Below, one piece after another: positions 33,011 through 42,303 of a stretch of 53,410 bases of DNA. Location of the stretch: contig CANSNA010000004.1 in NCBI GenBank assembly GCA_947648255.1, positions 1 to 53,410 of the forward strand. Reading direction: 5' to 3'. The number at the start of each line of letters is the position of its first letter. Position 1 is the first letter of the stretch. The DNA is from an uncultured Clostridium sp. GTDB taxonomy: Bacteria; Bacillota; Clostridia; TANB77; CAG-508. The notes beneath the pieces are model-generated. The model searched no databases and had not been told where the DNA came from. It saw only the letters and a program-made list of their open reading frames with translations. Made by a program: the position numbers and the translations under genes.

Positions 33011-34449
33011 CTACTTTTTTGTAGGCACTTTTATTACAACCTCTGTTCCTTCTCCAGCTTTACTTTTTATATCAATACTACCATTGTTTTTATCTAATAT
33101 TTCTTTTGCGATAGAGAGCCCAAGTCCTGTTCCTCCCATTTCTCTTGTTCTTGCTTTATCTACTCTATAAAACCTGTCAAATATACGTGTTAAATCATCT
33201 TCTGGAATTCCAATTCCATTATCTATTATTTTGATATATGCGTCATTATATACAAACCCTACATAAATCTTGATATTACCTTCATCTTTTGTATATTTAA
33301 TACTGTTTGTTAATATATTTAAAACAACTCTTTCTATTCCATCTTTATCTGCATATACAGCTGGAACATTTGCAGTAACAAAGCATTCTACTATTTGATG
33401 TTTCTTTTCTATTTCAAGTTGCACTTTTTCTTGACACTGTTTTACAAGTTCACCTAGATCAAACTCCACTTTTTCTTGTTTAACTTCATTATTATCATAT
33501 CTAGAAAGAGCTAATAAATCTGTCACAAGTTTTGCCATTCTTCTTGCTTCTGTTGCAATTACTGTCAAAAATTTATCTTTTGTTTCTTTATCATATTCAT
33601 CCTCAAGAAGTGTATCAGCATAGCCCATTATTGAAGTAATTGGCGTTTTTAATTCATGTGATACATCAGCAACAAACTCTTTTCTCATATCACTTAATTT
33701 TACATGTTCTGTAATATCTTGTATAACAACAATTACACCTGCTGGAATATCATCTTCACTTTTAAGTGGAGCAAAATGCATATGCATGTGATTATCTCCA
33801 ATTGTTACTCTTTCCTCAGAAGAAGTCCAATTTTCTAAATATATAATTTTTTCTAAGTTTATATCAACTTTTAATTTTTCAAAAATCTTTTCGAAACTAT
33901 TATCTTCTGGAATAAGCCTAAGAAGTCTTGTAGCTGCTGGATTTATCAATTCTATCTTCCCTTCCATATTAAAGGCTATAATACCATCTGTCATGTGCAA
34001 AAGTATTGTTTCTATTTGATTTTTCTTTCTAGAAACCTCGTTTAAATTTTCTTTTAGTTCCTTTGTCATTATATAAAATGCATTCACTAAATCATCAACT
34101 TCATTTTGACTATTGCTTCTTTCCAAATCATTTGTTTCAACTTCTTCACCTGATGCAATTTTTTTTGCATTATTAATTAATCTAGTAATTGGAGAAACTA
34201 TTTTTTTAGTTACTAAAATTCCGAATAATTATGCATGTTAAAGCAAAAATAACTATTGTATATACTGTTAAAACTTTTGTATCTTTTTGATACTCTTGTA
34301 GTTCTTCAATATATTCTCCGTATAGTATTTTCTTCTAATTCATTTATCTTTTGTGCTCCTTTATAATTTAGATATCCCATTGTTCCAATTATAATACTTC
34401 CAATTAGTAAAAAAATCAAAACAATTTTTATTTGTATATTCTTAAGCAT
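33011..34449 (-). CDS. Sensor histidine kinase (HAMP-PAS-HisKA-HATPase, WalK/PhoR-like); requires 2 CGG +1 shifts
   Basis: MLKNIQIKIVLIFLLIGSIIIG...ELEENTI-GEYIEEL...ALTCIII-GILVTKKIVSPITRLINNAKKIASGEEVETNDLERSNSQNEVDDL...VADVSHELKTPITSIMGY; sites plus 34318 and 34221. Length 3n+2. Confidence 0.95.
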
Positions 34450-34480
34450 TGTAATATTCCCTTCTATTTTTCCCTTATTA

Positions 34481-34510
34481 ATCAAGGGCACTTAAAGAAG
34501 TGCCCTTGAT
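34481..34510. terminator. Intercistronic 13-bp hairpin between response regulator and histidine kinase
   Basis: ATCAAGGGCACTT-AAAG-AAGTGCCCTTGAT perfect stem, no U-tract on the minus strand. Confidence 0.5.
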
Positions 34511-34526
34511 ATCTTCACTTTTTAAA

Positions 34527-35252
34527 TTATTCTGGTCTTGCAATATAATATCCTACTCCTCTTTTAGTTACAAGTATTTGAGGGTTTGTTGTATCTTCTT
34601 CAATTTTTTCTCTTATTCTTCTTACTGTAACATCAACTGTTCTTATATCTCCAAAATACTCATATCCCCATACTTTTTCAAGTAAAAGTTCTCTTGAAAC
34701 AATTTGCCCAGGTTGAAGTGCTAAATATTTAAGTGCCTCAAATTCTCTAACCGTCAAATCAACTTTTTCTCCTCTTACTCTTACTTCAAATCTATCTACA
34801 TCAAGAAGTAAATCTCCTACCTCTATTTTATGTTCTTCCTTTTTTTCTTTTGTTTCAGGAGCAACTGCTGTTGCCTCTGTTTTTCTTAAATTAGCCTTAA
34901 CTCTTGCCATAAGTTCTCTTACGCTAAATGGTTTTGTTATGTAATCATCTGCTCCAAGTTCCAGTCCTACAATCTTATCTAGTTCCTCATCTTTCGCAGA
35001 CAGAATAAGTATTGGTACACTAAGTGCACTTTTTATTTTTTTACAAGCTGTTAGCCCATCCATCTTAGGAAGCATAATGTCCAAAAGAATCAAATCTGGT
35101 TTTTGCTCTATAGCCATTTCAACAGCTGTTACTCCATCATTTGCTTCAATTGTATTATATCCTTCTTTTTTTAAATTGTATACTAGTATATCAATAATAG
35201 ACTGCTCATCATCCACTATGAGTATTGTTTTTTTGTCTTCTTCTTCGAACAT
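34527..35252 (-). CDS. OmpR/PhoB-family response regulator (WalR/PhoP-like)
   Basis: KTILIVDDEQSIIDILVYNLKKEGY...PDLILLDIMLPKMDG...ILSAKDEELDKIVGLELGADDYITKPFSVRELMARVKA...VTKRGVGYYI. Confidence 0.95.
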   Translation of the reverse strand: MFEEEDKKTILIVDDEQSIIDILVYNLKKEGYNTIEANDGVTAVEMAIEQKPDLILLDIMLPKMDGLTACKKIKSALSVPILILSAKDEELDKIVGLELGADDYITKPFSVRELMARVKANLRKTEATAVAPETKEKKEEHKIEVGDLLLDVDRFEVRVRGEKVDLTVREFEALKYLALQPGQIVSRELLLEKVWGYEYFGDIRTVDVTVRRIREKIEEDTTNPQILVTKRGVGYYIARPE

Positions 35253-35330
35253 AAATTCCTCCGCCTTTCATTTAAGACTTTATATTTAAATTTATATCAC
35301 ACATTTAAAATTAAATCAAGCTTTTATAGT

Positions 35331-36078
35331 TTACATTGCACCTTCTTTTTTAAATACTGAAAGTATTGTTTTTAAAATTATTTTTATGTCATACCATAGA
35401 CTTCTGTTATTATAATACTCTAAATCAAGTTTTAGTCTTTCTTTAAAAGTGTTTTGGCTCCTTCCTGAAACCTGCCAAAGTCCTGTTATACCAGGTTTAC
35501 ATTTTATAATATAATTATAATACTCTTCCATATCTTTTTTTTCTCTATTTAGATATGGTCTTGGTCCGTACAAAACTCATTTCACCTTTTAACACATTTA
35601 TAAATTGTGGAAACTCATCTAAGCTTGTCTTTCTTAAAAAATTCCCTACTTTTGTAATTCTATCATCATTTTCTACTTTTCTATAGTTCAAATATTTTTC
35701 TCTAAATTCTATATCACTTTTAAGTTTTCTCATTAAAATTTTATCAGCATCAACTACCATTGTTCTAAATTTATATAATCTAAATAGCTTTCCGTTTTCA
35801 CCAATTCTTTTTTGCATGAAAAACACAGGACCTTTATCCCCTTCTATTCTGTTTGCAATAAATACAATAAATGCAATTGGACAAAGTACAATTACACCAA
35901 GCATTGCAATCAAAATATCAATTGCTCTTTTGCAAACTCTATATATATTTATGTTACTATTTTCTTGTATTTTAATGTTCATACTTATATTATTAACATT
36001 TTCTCCGTTTATCATATTCTCTCCTAAGTAATTTATCCTTAGCATTTCTTCTTGTCTCTTAATTTGTGCAATTTGCAT
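35331..36078 (-). CDS. Undecaprenyl-phosphate sugar transferase (bacterial sugar transferase family); requires 1 CGG +1 shift
   Basis: GPVFFMQKRIGENGKLFRLYKFRTMVVDAD...[40 protein letters not shown]...KPGITGLWQVSGRS; site plus 35566. Length 3n+1. Confidence 0.95.
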
Positions 36079-36175
36079 AAAAGTTTGATATTACAAATAA
36101 TATCATAAAGCGACAAAAAGTGCAAGACATTTGTATTGAATATTTTACTATTATTCTTTCCAACTTTTTATATAA

Positions 36176-36955
36176 TCATTCACTTTGAGCATCAAATACT
36201 TCTAGGTTTTCTCCTAGTATTATTTTTAAAATGTTTTTAAATTCATTTGATGGTTTGCTTAGAAAAATTTTTTTATTTAAGAATTCTTGTTTTTTGAAAC
36301 TGAAATTTTCCTCTAAGTAATTTGAAACTTGTTTTCCTGTATTTATTAAATTTACTTTATAGCCTAACTCTTCTCTAATCATTTCTTCATAAATTGGATA
36401 ATGAGTACATCCTAAAATGATATTTTGAATATGTCTTTCTTTAAAAACTTTCATATATTCTTTTATTTTTTGTCTTCCTTCTTCACTTTTGGCTCTTCCT
36501 TCTTCTGCGACTGTTGCAAGCATTGGGCATGCTTTGTTTACAACACAAAGCTTATTATTTTCTATTTTTAGATTTCTTTCCCATTCTCCGCTTCTTATTG
36601 TTCCCTCTGTTGCGATAACTCCGCACTTCTTTAAGTAATAACTTTTTTATGTACTTTACAGTAGGTTCAATTATTCCGAATAATCGGAACATTAAACCTA
36701 TCTTTTAAAACCCCCAGTGCTTGGCTAGTTGCAGTACCACATGCAACAACAACCACATCAGCTCCCTTACTTAATAAAAACTCTGTATTATGAATCGCAA
36801 ATTTAACAATCTCTTCTTTAGATTTAGGTCCATATGGAAAATTTAAAGTATCTCCTAAATAAATCAAGTTTGCTCCAAAAGCCTTTTTTTCTATTTCTTT
36901 TAAAACTGTAAGTCCTCCGAACTCCTGAATCAAAGATTCCTATTGTATTTTTCAT
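36176..36955 (-). CDS. murI: Glutamate racemase; requires 3 CGG +1 shifts
   Basis: MKNTIGIFDSGV-GGLTVLKEI...VACGTATSQALGVLKDRFNVPII-GIIEPTVKYIKKLLLKEV-GVIATEGTIRSGEWERNLK...NIILGCTHYPIYEEMIREEL; sites plus 36917, 36676, 36621. Length 3n (3 extra). Confidence 0.95.
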
Positions 36956-37049
36956 AAATGCATCTCCTATATATTTAGCCTACATAATTATATAAATGTT
37001 TAATGTTATATTTTGGTTACAGTTTTAAATTATACCACAAATTTGCATT

Positions 37050-38048
37050 TCACACAATATAAATAATTTCGTTTTCTGGAAAGTATTTATGCAAATTTTC
37101 TTTAAAAAATTTTGTCCCTTCTTCTCTTATTTCTGGCTTGTACCAGTACTTTCCTCTTCCTCTTCCTGTCATAATCTCTTTGTCATATAAATTTATTCTA
37201 TTAGGGAAAGCATCTGCATTTATCTTTGTATGAACATAGCTATATGTCATGAAAATAACCTCAAAAAACACATCTTTTTTTGCTTTAGGAGAAAGTTTAC
37301 TTTGGAGCTCTTTAATAAGCTCTAAATATAATTCCTTCCAATTTTCCACAAAAATAACTGGTGCAATTAAAATTCCCACTTTATATCCTGCATCTTTTAA
37401 TCTATTTATGGCCTCAATTCTTCCTCTTAATCTAGATGTTCCAAACTCTACTTGTTCAATAATTTCTTTTGGATTAACACTCATACGAATAATAATTTTT
37501 CCCTTATGATCTAAATCTAAAATATTATCTACCATATCAAACTTTGTTGGGAAAGTTAAAAAACCTTTTGAAGTATCCTTAAAATTCTCAATAGTCCATA
37601 CTAAATTATTGGTAATAGTATTTTCCAAAACTAAATCACTATTACTACCAATTTCAAAGGTTAAATCTTTATCTTCTCTATTTGAAACTTTTATTACTTT
37701 TTCTAGCATTTCTTCTCTATTTACAAAAAGCCTTAAATATGCACACTTATTATAATTACATACTAAATAGCAATACATACAAGAAGCTATACATCCAGAA
37801 GATGTATATGGTACCAGAAAATCAGAAATTTTATGATTTGGCACAAATTTATGTGTTTTTCTAGTTCCTATTATTAAATTTGTCTTCATCTCTACAAATT
37901 CTTTATTTTCCTTTTCTTGCATTTCTTTTATGGAATTGTGATTTTCAATTTCTATTTTAGGAATATCTTTATATTTCTCTAAAAGTTCTTTTCCAAGAAC
38001 ATAATTTTCAATATTTTTTTCAAAATAAATAGCTTTAGGTTTAAACAT
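37050..38048 (-). CDS. splB: Spore photoproduct lyase family radical SAM protein
   Basis: SSGCIASCMYCYLVCNYN; IGSNSDLVLENTITNNLVWTIENF; FGTSRLRGRIEAINRLKDAGYKVGILIAPVI. Confidence 0.85.
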   Translation of the reverse strand: MFKPKAIYFEKNIENYVLGKELLEKYKDIPKIEIENHNSIKEMQEKENKEFVEMKTNLIIGTRKTHKFVPNHKISDFLVPYTSSGCIASCMYCYLVCNYNKCAYLRLFVNREEMLEKVIKVSNREDKDLTFEIGSNSDLVLENTITNNLVWTIENFKDTSKGFLTFPTKFDMVDNILDLDHKGKIIIRMSVNPKEIIEQVEFGTSRLRGRIEAINRLKDAGYKVGILIAPVIFVENWKELYLELIKELQSKLSPKAKKDVFFEVIFMTYSYVHTKINADAFPNRINLYDKEIMTGRGRGKYWYKPEIREEGTKFFKENLHKYFPENEIIYIV

Positions 38049-38095
38049 AACTAATTCTCCTTAAAAATTAGTATTCCCAAAGCTAATTTCTTTAT

Positions 38096-38725
38096 TTATT
38101 TTTTATTATACTCTTTGCACATTTTAGAAAGTTTACATTCATTGCATTTTGGATTTCTTGCAGTACAAATATTCCTTCCATGCCAAATAAGAAGATGATT
38201 TACATCTTTATAATCTTTTTTATTGAAAAATTTTAGCAAATCTTGTTCTATTTTTTCTGGTTCATTTTCAAAACTCAATCCTAATTTATTTGAAATTCTT
38301 TTGCAATGAGTATCAACTGCTATTCCCTTAGCTTCTCCAAATACCTCAAGCATCACAACATTTGCACTTTTTCTTCCAACTCCCGGAAGACTCATAAGCT
38401 CCTCCATTGTTTTGGGCACTTTTCCATTATATTTTGTAACAATCATCTCTGCACATTTTTTTATATTTTTTGCTTTATTTTTATAAAACCCACATGGATG
38501 TATTAGTTCTTCCAACTCTTCTAAGTCTATCTTTGCAAACTCTTCTGGTTCTTTATATTTTGCAAAAATTGCAGGTGTTGTTTTATTCACTCTATCATCT
38601 GTGCATTGAGCAGAAAGCATTACAGCAACAATCATTTCAAATGGTGTTTCAAAATTTAAACTGCATTTTGCATCTGGATATTCTTTTCTTAAAATATCTA
38701 CTAGTTCTTCACTTTGTTTTTTCAT
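38096..38725 (-). CDS. nth: Endonuclease III
   Basis: FEMIVAVMLSAQCTDDRVNKTTPAIF...MSLPGVGRKSANVVMLEVFGEAKGIAVDTHCKRISNKLGL...CTARNPKCNECKLSKMC. Confidence 0.95.
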   Translation of the reverse strand: MKKQSEELVDILRKEYPDAKCSLNFETPFEMIVAVMLSAQCTDDRVNKTTPAIFAKYKEPEEFAKIDLEELEELIHPCGFYKNKAKNIKKCAEMIVTKYNGKVPKTMEELMSLPGVGRKSANVVMLEVFGEAKGIAVDTHCKRISNKLGLSFENEPEKIEQDLLKFFNKKDYKDVNHLLIWHGRNICTARNPKCNECKLSKMCKEYNKK

Positions 38726-38808
38726 ATAAAATCATCCTTTTCTATTTTAGTTACTTTCACATTTTTTATGTTTAGTTAATATAATAATCATATAGGAGGT
38801 AAGGTATT

Positions 38809-38958
38809 ATGTTTAAGCTTCTCAAAAAGACTTTAGCAGTATGTTTAATAGGTTTTGGGCTTGGAATGCTCTTTGTATTGTTACTTCCTTTATGTGGCTG
38901 GCTATTTATTATAGGTGTTGTTTTAGTTATTTTGGGCTTGGTTTGGCTTTCATGTTAA
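38809..38958 (+). CDS. Small membrane protein
   Basis: MFKLLKKTLAVCLIGFGLGMLFVLLLPLCGWLFIIGVVLVILGLVWLSC*; SD taggagg. Confidence 0.65.
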   Translation: MFKLLKKTLAVCLIGFGLGMLFVLLLPLCGWLFIIGVVLVILGLVWLSC

Positions 38959-38979
38959 GAAAGGAGTGTGTTTAAACTT

Positions 38980-39054
38980 ATGACTATTGTTGTAAAAAAA
39001 GTTCCAAAATTTTTAAGAGGAATTGTAAAATTTATCTTTGGCATAAAGGACTAA
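38980..39054 (+). CDS. spoVM: Stage V sporulation protein SpoVM (24 aa amphipathic helix)
   Basis: MTIVVKKVPKFLRGIVKFIFGIKD* compares to B. subtilis MKFYTIKLPKFLGGIVRAMLGSFRKD (K-(L/V)-PKFL-x-GIV); SD aaggag. Confidence 0.8.
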   Translation: MTIVVKKVPKFLRGIVKFIFGIKD

Positions 39055-39067
39055 TTACATAACGCAA

Positions 39068-39093
39068 AAAGAGTAGAACTAACTCTACTCTTT
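39068..39093. terminator. Bidirectional terminator between convergent spoVM and rpmB
   Basis: AAAGAGTAGA-ACTAAC-TCTACTCTTT. Confidence 0.7.
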
Positions 39094-39097
39094 ATCT

Positions 39098-39295
39098 TTA
39101 TACTCTATTAACTTTGCCTGAACGTAAACATTGAGTGCATACTTTTATTCTCTTTGGTTGACCATTTTCCATTACTTTTACACTTTGTAAATTTGGTTTC
39201 CAAGTTCTCTTGCTTCTCTTACTAACGTGAGAACGTGCAATGCTTAATTTGTTTCCGTGGCTTACTGATTTTTCACAAATCGCACATTTTGCCAT
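39098..39295 (-). CDS. rpmB: 50S ribosomal protein L28
   Basis: MAKCAICEKSVSHGNKLSIARSHVSKRSKRTWKPNLQSVKVMENGQPKRIKVCTQCLRSGKVNRV. Confidence 0.95.
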   Translation of the reverse strand: MAKCAICEKSVSHGNKLSIARSHVSKRSKRTWKPNLQSVKVMENGQPKRIKVCTQCLRSGKVNRV

Positions 39296-39439
39296 AATGT
39301 ATCATCCCTTTCTCATAGTTTATAAAACTGACTATTTAATAATATAACACAAAACTCAAAAAAAATCAAGCAATTTTTAAAAAAATATGAATATTCTTAA
39401 AATACGAGTTAATACTACCTAAGTAAAGAGGTGATAATC

Positions 39440-39568
39440 TTGACTAATATAAATTGTACAGCAAACTGTATTTATCAAAAGGATGGGAAGTGTTCTTACG
39501 AAACTGCTTCCCAAAAAACTGTAACAATTTCTGCAGATTGTGCTTACTTTTCTAAAAAGAAAAAATAA
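39440..39568 (+). CDS. DUF1540-like small Cys protein
   Basis: (TTG start) LTNINCTANCIYQKDGKCSYETASQKTVTISADCAYFSKKKK*; SD gaggtga. Confidence 0.5.
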   Translation: MTNINCTANCIYQKDGKCSYETASQKTVTISADCAYFSKKKK

Positions 39569-42013
39569 TTACTTAAATAAAATTTTACCGCTTCTCAACT
39601 ACAAGAGTTTTTTTAGAATTTATTTTAAGTGTTCCGTTCAAGTATTGCATCTGTTATATTATCTTCAACAACTGATTGTATAACACGTCTTAGTGGTCTT
39701 GCTCCATAGCTTTTATCTTCATTTTGATTTATAATATAATCTTTAACACTCTTATCGACTTCAAACAATATTCCTTGCTCTTCAAGTCTTTTAGTAATTT
39801 TATTTATCATTAAATCTACAATTTTTCTCAAATCTTCATCATAAAGCTTGTGAAAGACTATTATCTCATCTATACGGTTTATGAATTCTGGTCTAAGCTC
39901 TTTTTTTAGCTCTTGCATTATATTCTTTTTTATATTTTTATAGGACTCTTCTTGCTCATTCTCACTCGTATTTGAAAAACCTAACTTTTTACTTTCTGTA
40001 ATTAGATTTGCTCCGATATTTGATGTCATGATAATAACTGTATTTTTAAAGCTAACTGTTCTCCCTGTACTATCTGTTAATCTGCTATCTTCTAAAATTT
40101 GAAGTAAAATGTTTAAAGCATCTGGATGAGCCTTCTCAATTTCATCAAAAAGCACTATTGAGTATGGTTTTTGCCTTACCTTTTTAGTTAAATACCCTCC
40201 ATCATCATGCCCCACATATCCGTGGAGGTGAACCAATAAGTTTAGAAGTTGCATGAGCTTCCATATATTCACTCATATCTACTCTTATTATTGCATCTTC
40301 CGTTCCGAAAAGTACATCAGCTAATGCCTTTGATGTCTCTGTCTTTCCAACTCCTGTAGGTCCTAAAAATAGAAAAGAACCAATTGGGCGATTTGGATCT
40401 TTTACACCAACTCTCCCCCTTCTTATACATTTTGAAACCGCTTCTATCGCTTGGTTTTGTCCAACAACTCTTTTATGCAGTTCTTCTTCTAAATTCTTAA
40501 GCTTCAAATTTTCATCTTGAGTAATTTTTTTAACTGGTATATTTGTCCACTTTGAAATTACATCAGCGATATTTTCTTCTCCAATTACAGTTACAGCCTT
40601 AACATTTTCATCATTCCATTTTTCCTTTTCCTTATCTAATTTCTTTTGCTGCTTTTCCTCTTTATCCCTTAGCTCTGCTGCTTTTTCAAATTCTTGTGAT
40701 CTAATTGCCTCTTCTTTTTCTTCTTTTAATTTCTCTATACTTTCTTCTAAAGCCTTAAGTTTATCAGGTCTTGTATATTTTATCATTCTCACATTAGAAG
40801 CTGCTTCATCAATTATATCAATTGCTTTATCTGGCAAAAACCTATCTACTATATATCTAACAGATAAATTAACAGCTGCATTTATTGCCTCATCTGTAAT
40901 TCGTACATTGTGGTGTGCCTCATATTTATCTCTTATACCTTGAATCATAGTTATAGTATCTTTGATGCAAGGCTCTTCAATCACAACTTTACTAAATCTT
41001 CTCTCTAATGCTGCATCTTTTTCAATATATTTTCTATATTCATCCATTGTAGTTGCACCAATTAAGCTTATTTCCCCTCTTGCTAAAATTGGCTTTAAAA
41101 TATTAGCTGCATCAATAGCTCCTTCTGCTGAACCTGCTCCGACTATAGTATGTATCTCATCAATAAATAAGATAACATCTTTTTCTTTTTTAACTTCATT
41201 TAAAATCTTCTTAATTCTATCTTCAAAATCCCCTCTATATTTAGCTCCTGCAACAACACTTGAAATATCAAGATTTACTATTCTTTTATTTTTTAACATC
41301 TGTGGAACTTCGCCTATAGCAATCCTTAAAGCTAATCCTTCTGCAATTGCAGTTTTACCAACACCTGGTTCACCCACTAAGCATGGATTATTTTTTGTTC
41401 TTCTAGTTAAAATTTGTATGACTCTTTCTATTTCTTCTTTTCTACCTATAACTTGATCTAAAAGCCCATTTTGAGCATCTCTTAATAAGTCTCTTCCAAA
41501 CTGATTTAAAGTTGGAGTCTGAGAAAAACTCGTTTTTTCTTTTTCTCTTTTTTCTTTTATTCTATTATCTTCTGCCATATCTTCGCTCATAACTTTTAGA
41601 ATATCTTCATATACTATTTTTAAATTTGCTTCTAAATTAATAAGTATTCTAATTGCAACACTATCGCCTTCTTTCATGATACCAACTAAAATATGTTCAG
41701 TACCAATATATGCAGAATTCAACTTTTTAGCCTCATCAGATGCATTCTCCAATATTTTCTTTGTTCTTGGAGTAAACCCCAAAATCTTTTTAGATTTAGT
41801 CTTAGTGCTTCCCATAATTTCTTCAATTTTAGTCAAAACATTTTCAGCATTTACATTTTGCTTTTCCAACACTTTGCTTGCAATTCCTTTATCTTCTTTT
41901 GCAAGCCCATATAAGATATGTTCAGTACCTATATAGGTGTGCCCAAGTTTTAAAGTAATCTCATTTGCATATTCAATTACATTTTTTGCACTCTCAGTAA
42001 ATTTATATGTCAT
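39569..42013 (-). CDS. clpC: ClpC-type AAA+ ATPase; requires 2, probably 3, CGG +1 shifts
   Basis: MTYKFTESAKNVIEYANEITLKLGHTYIGTEHILYGLAKED...GEPGVGKTAIAEGLALRI...[42 protein letters not shown]...ITDAILE-GTLKINSKKTLVVEK-GKILFK*; sites plus 40220, 39634, 39588. Length 3n with 3 extra (39585 would be the end if the last CGG is Arg followed by TAA). Confidence 0.9.
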
Positions 42014-42086
42014 ACTTTTCTCCCTTTTTTTATTAGTACTATTATACCAGAATTTACCATAAAAACAAGTTTTTTAAGCAAATTTT

Positions 42087-42209
42087 CTAATTTTTAGTAT
42101 TATCTGTACTATTTGCTAGTTTTTCAGCTATTTCCTTTTGCCTTTCAAGTGTAATCCAAGCAAAATATGATGATATAAATTCTCCATATTTTGTACCATC
42201 TTCTTCCAT
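42087..42209 (-). CDS. Small hypothetical protein (40 aa)
   Basis: MEEDGTKYGEFISSYFAWITLERQKEIAEKLANSTDNTKN*, SD aggaggtg. Confidence 0.5.
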   Translation of the reverse strand: MEEDGTKYGEFISSYFAWITLERQKEIAEKLANSTDNTKN

Positions 42210-42250
42210 AAACACACCTCCTTATACAATTTAAATTCCTGCAATATAAA

Positions 42251-42295
42251 CAAAAAAGTTTTCAAAATTAATATACACTAATCTTGAAAACTTTA
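42251..42295 (-). terminator. Terminator downstream of smc
   Basis: AAGTTTTCAA...TTTGAAAACTT followed by TTTTG on minus strand. Confidence 0.6.
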
Positions 42296-42303
42296 TACAA
42301 ATT

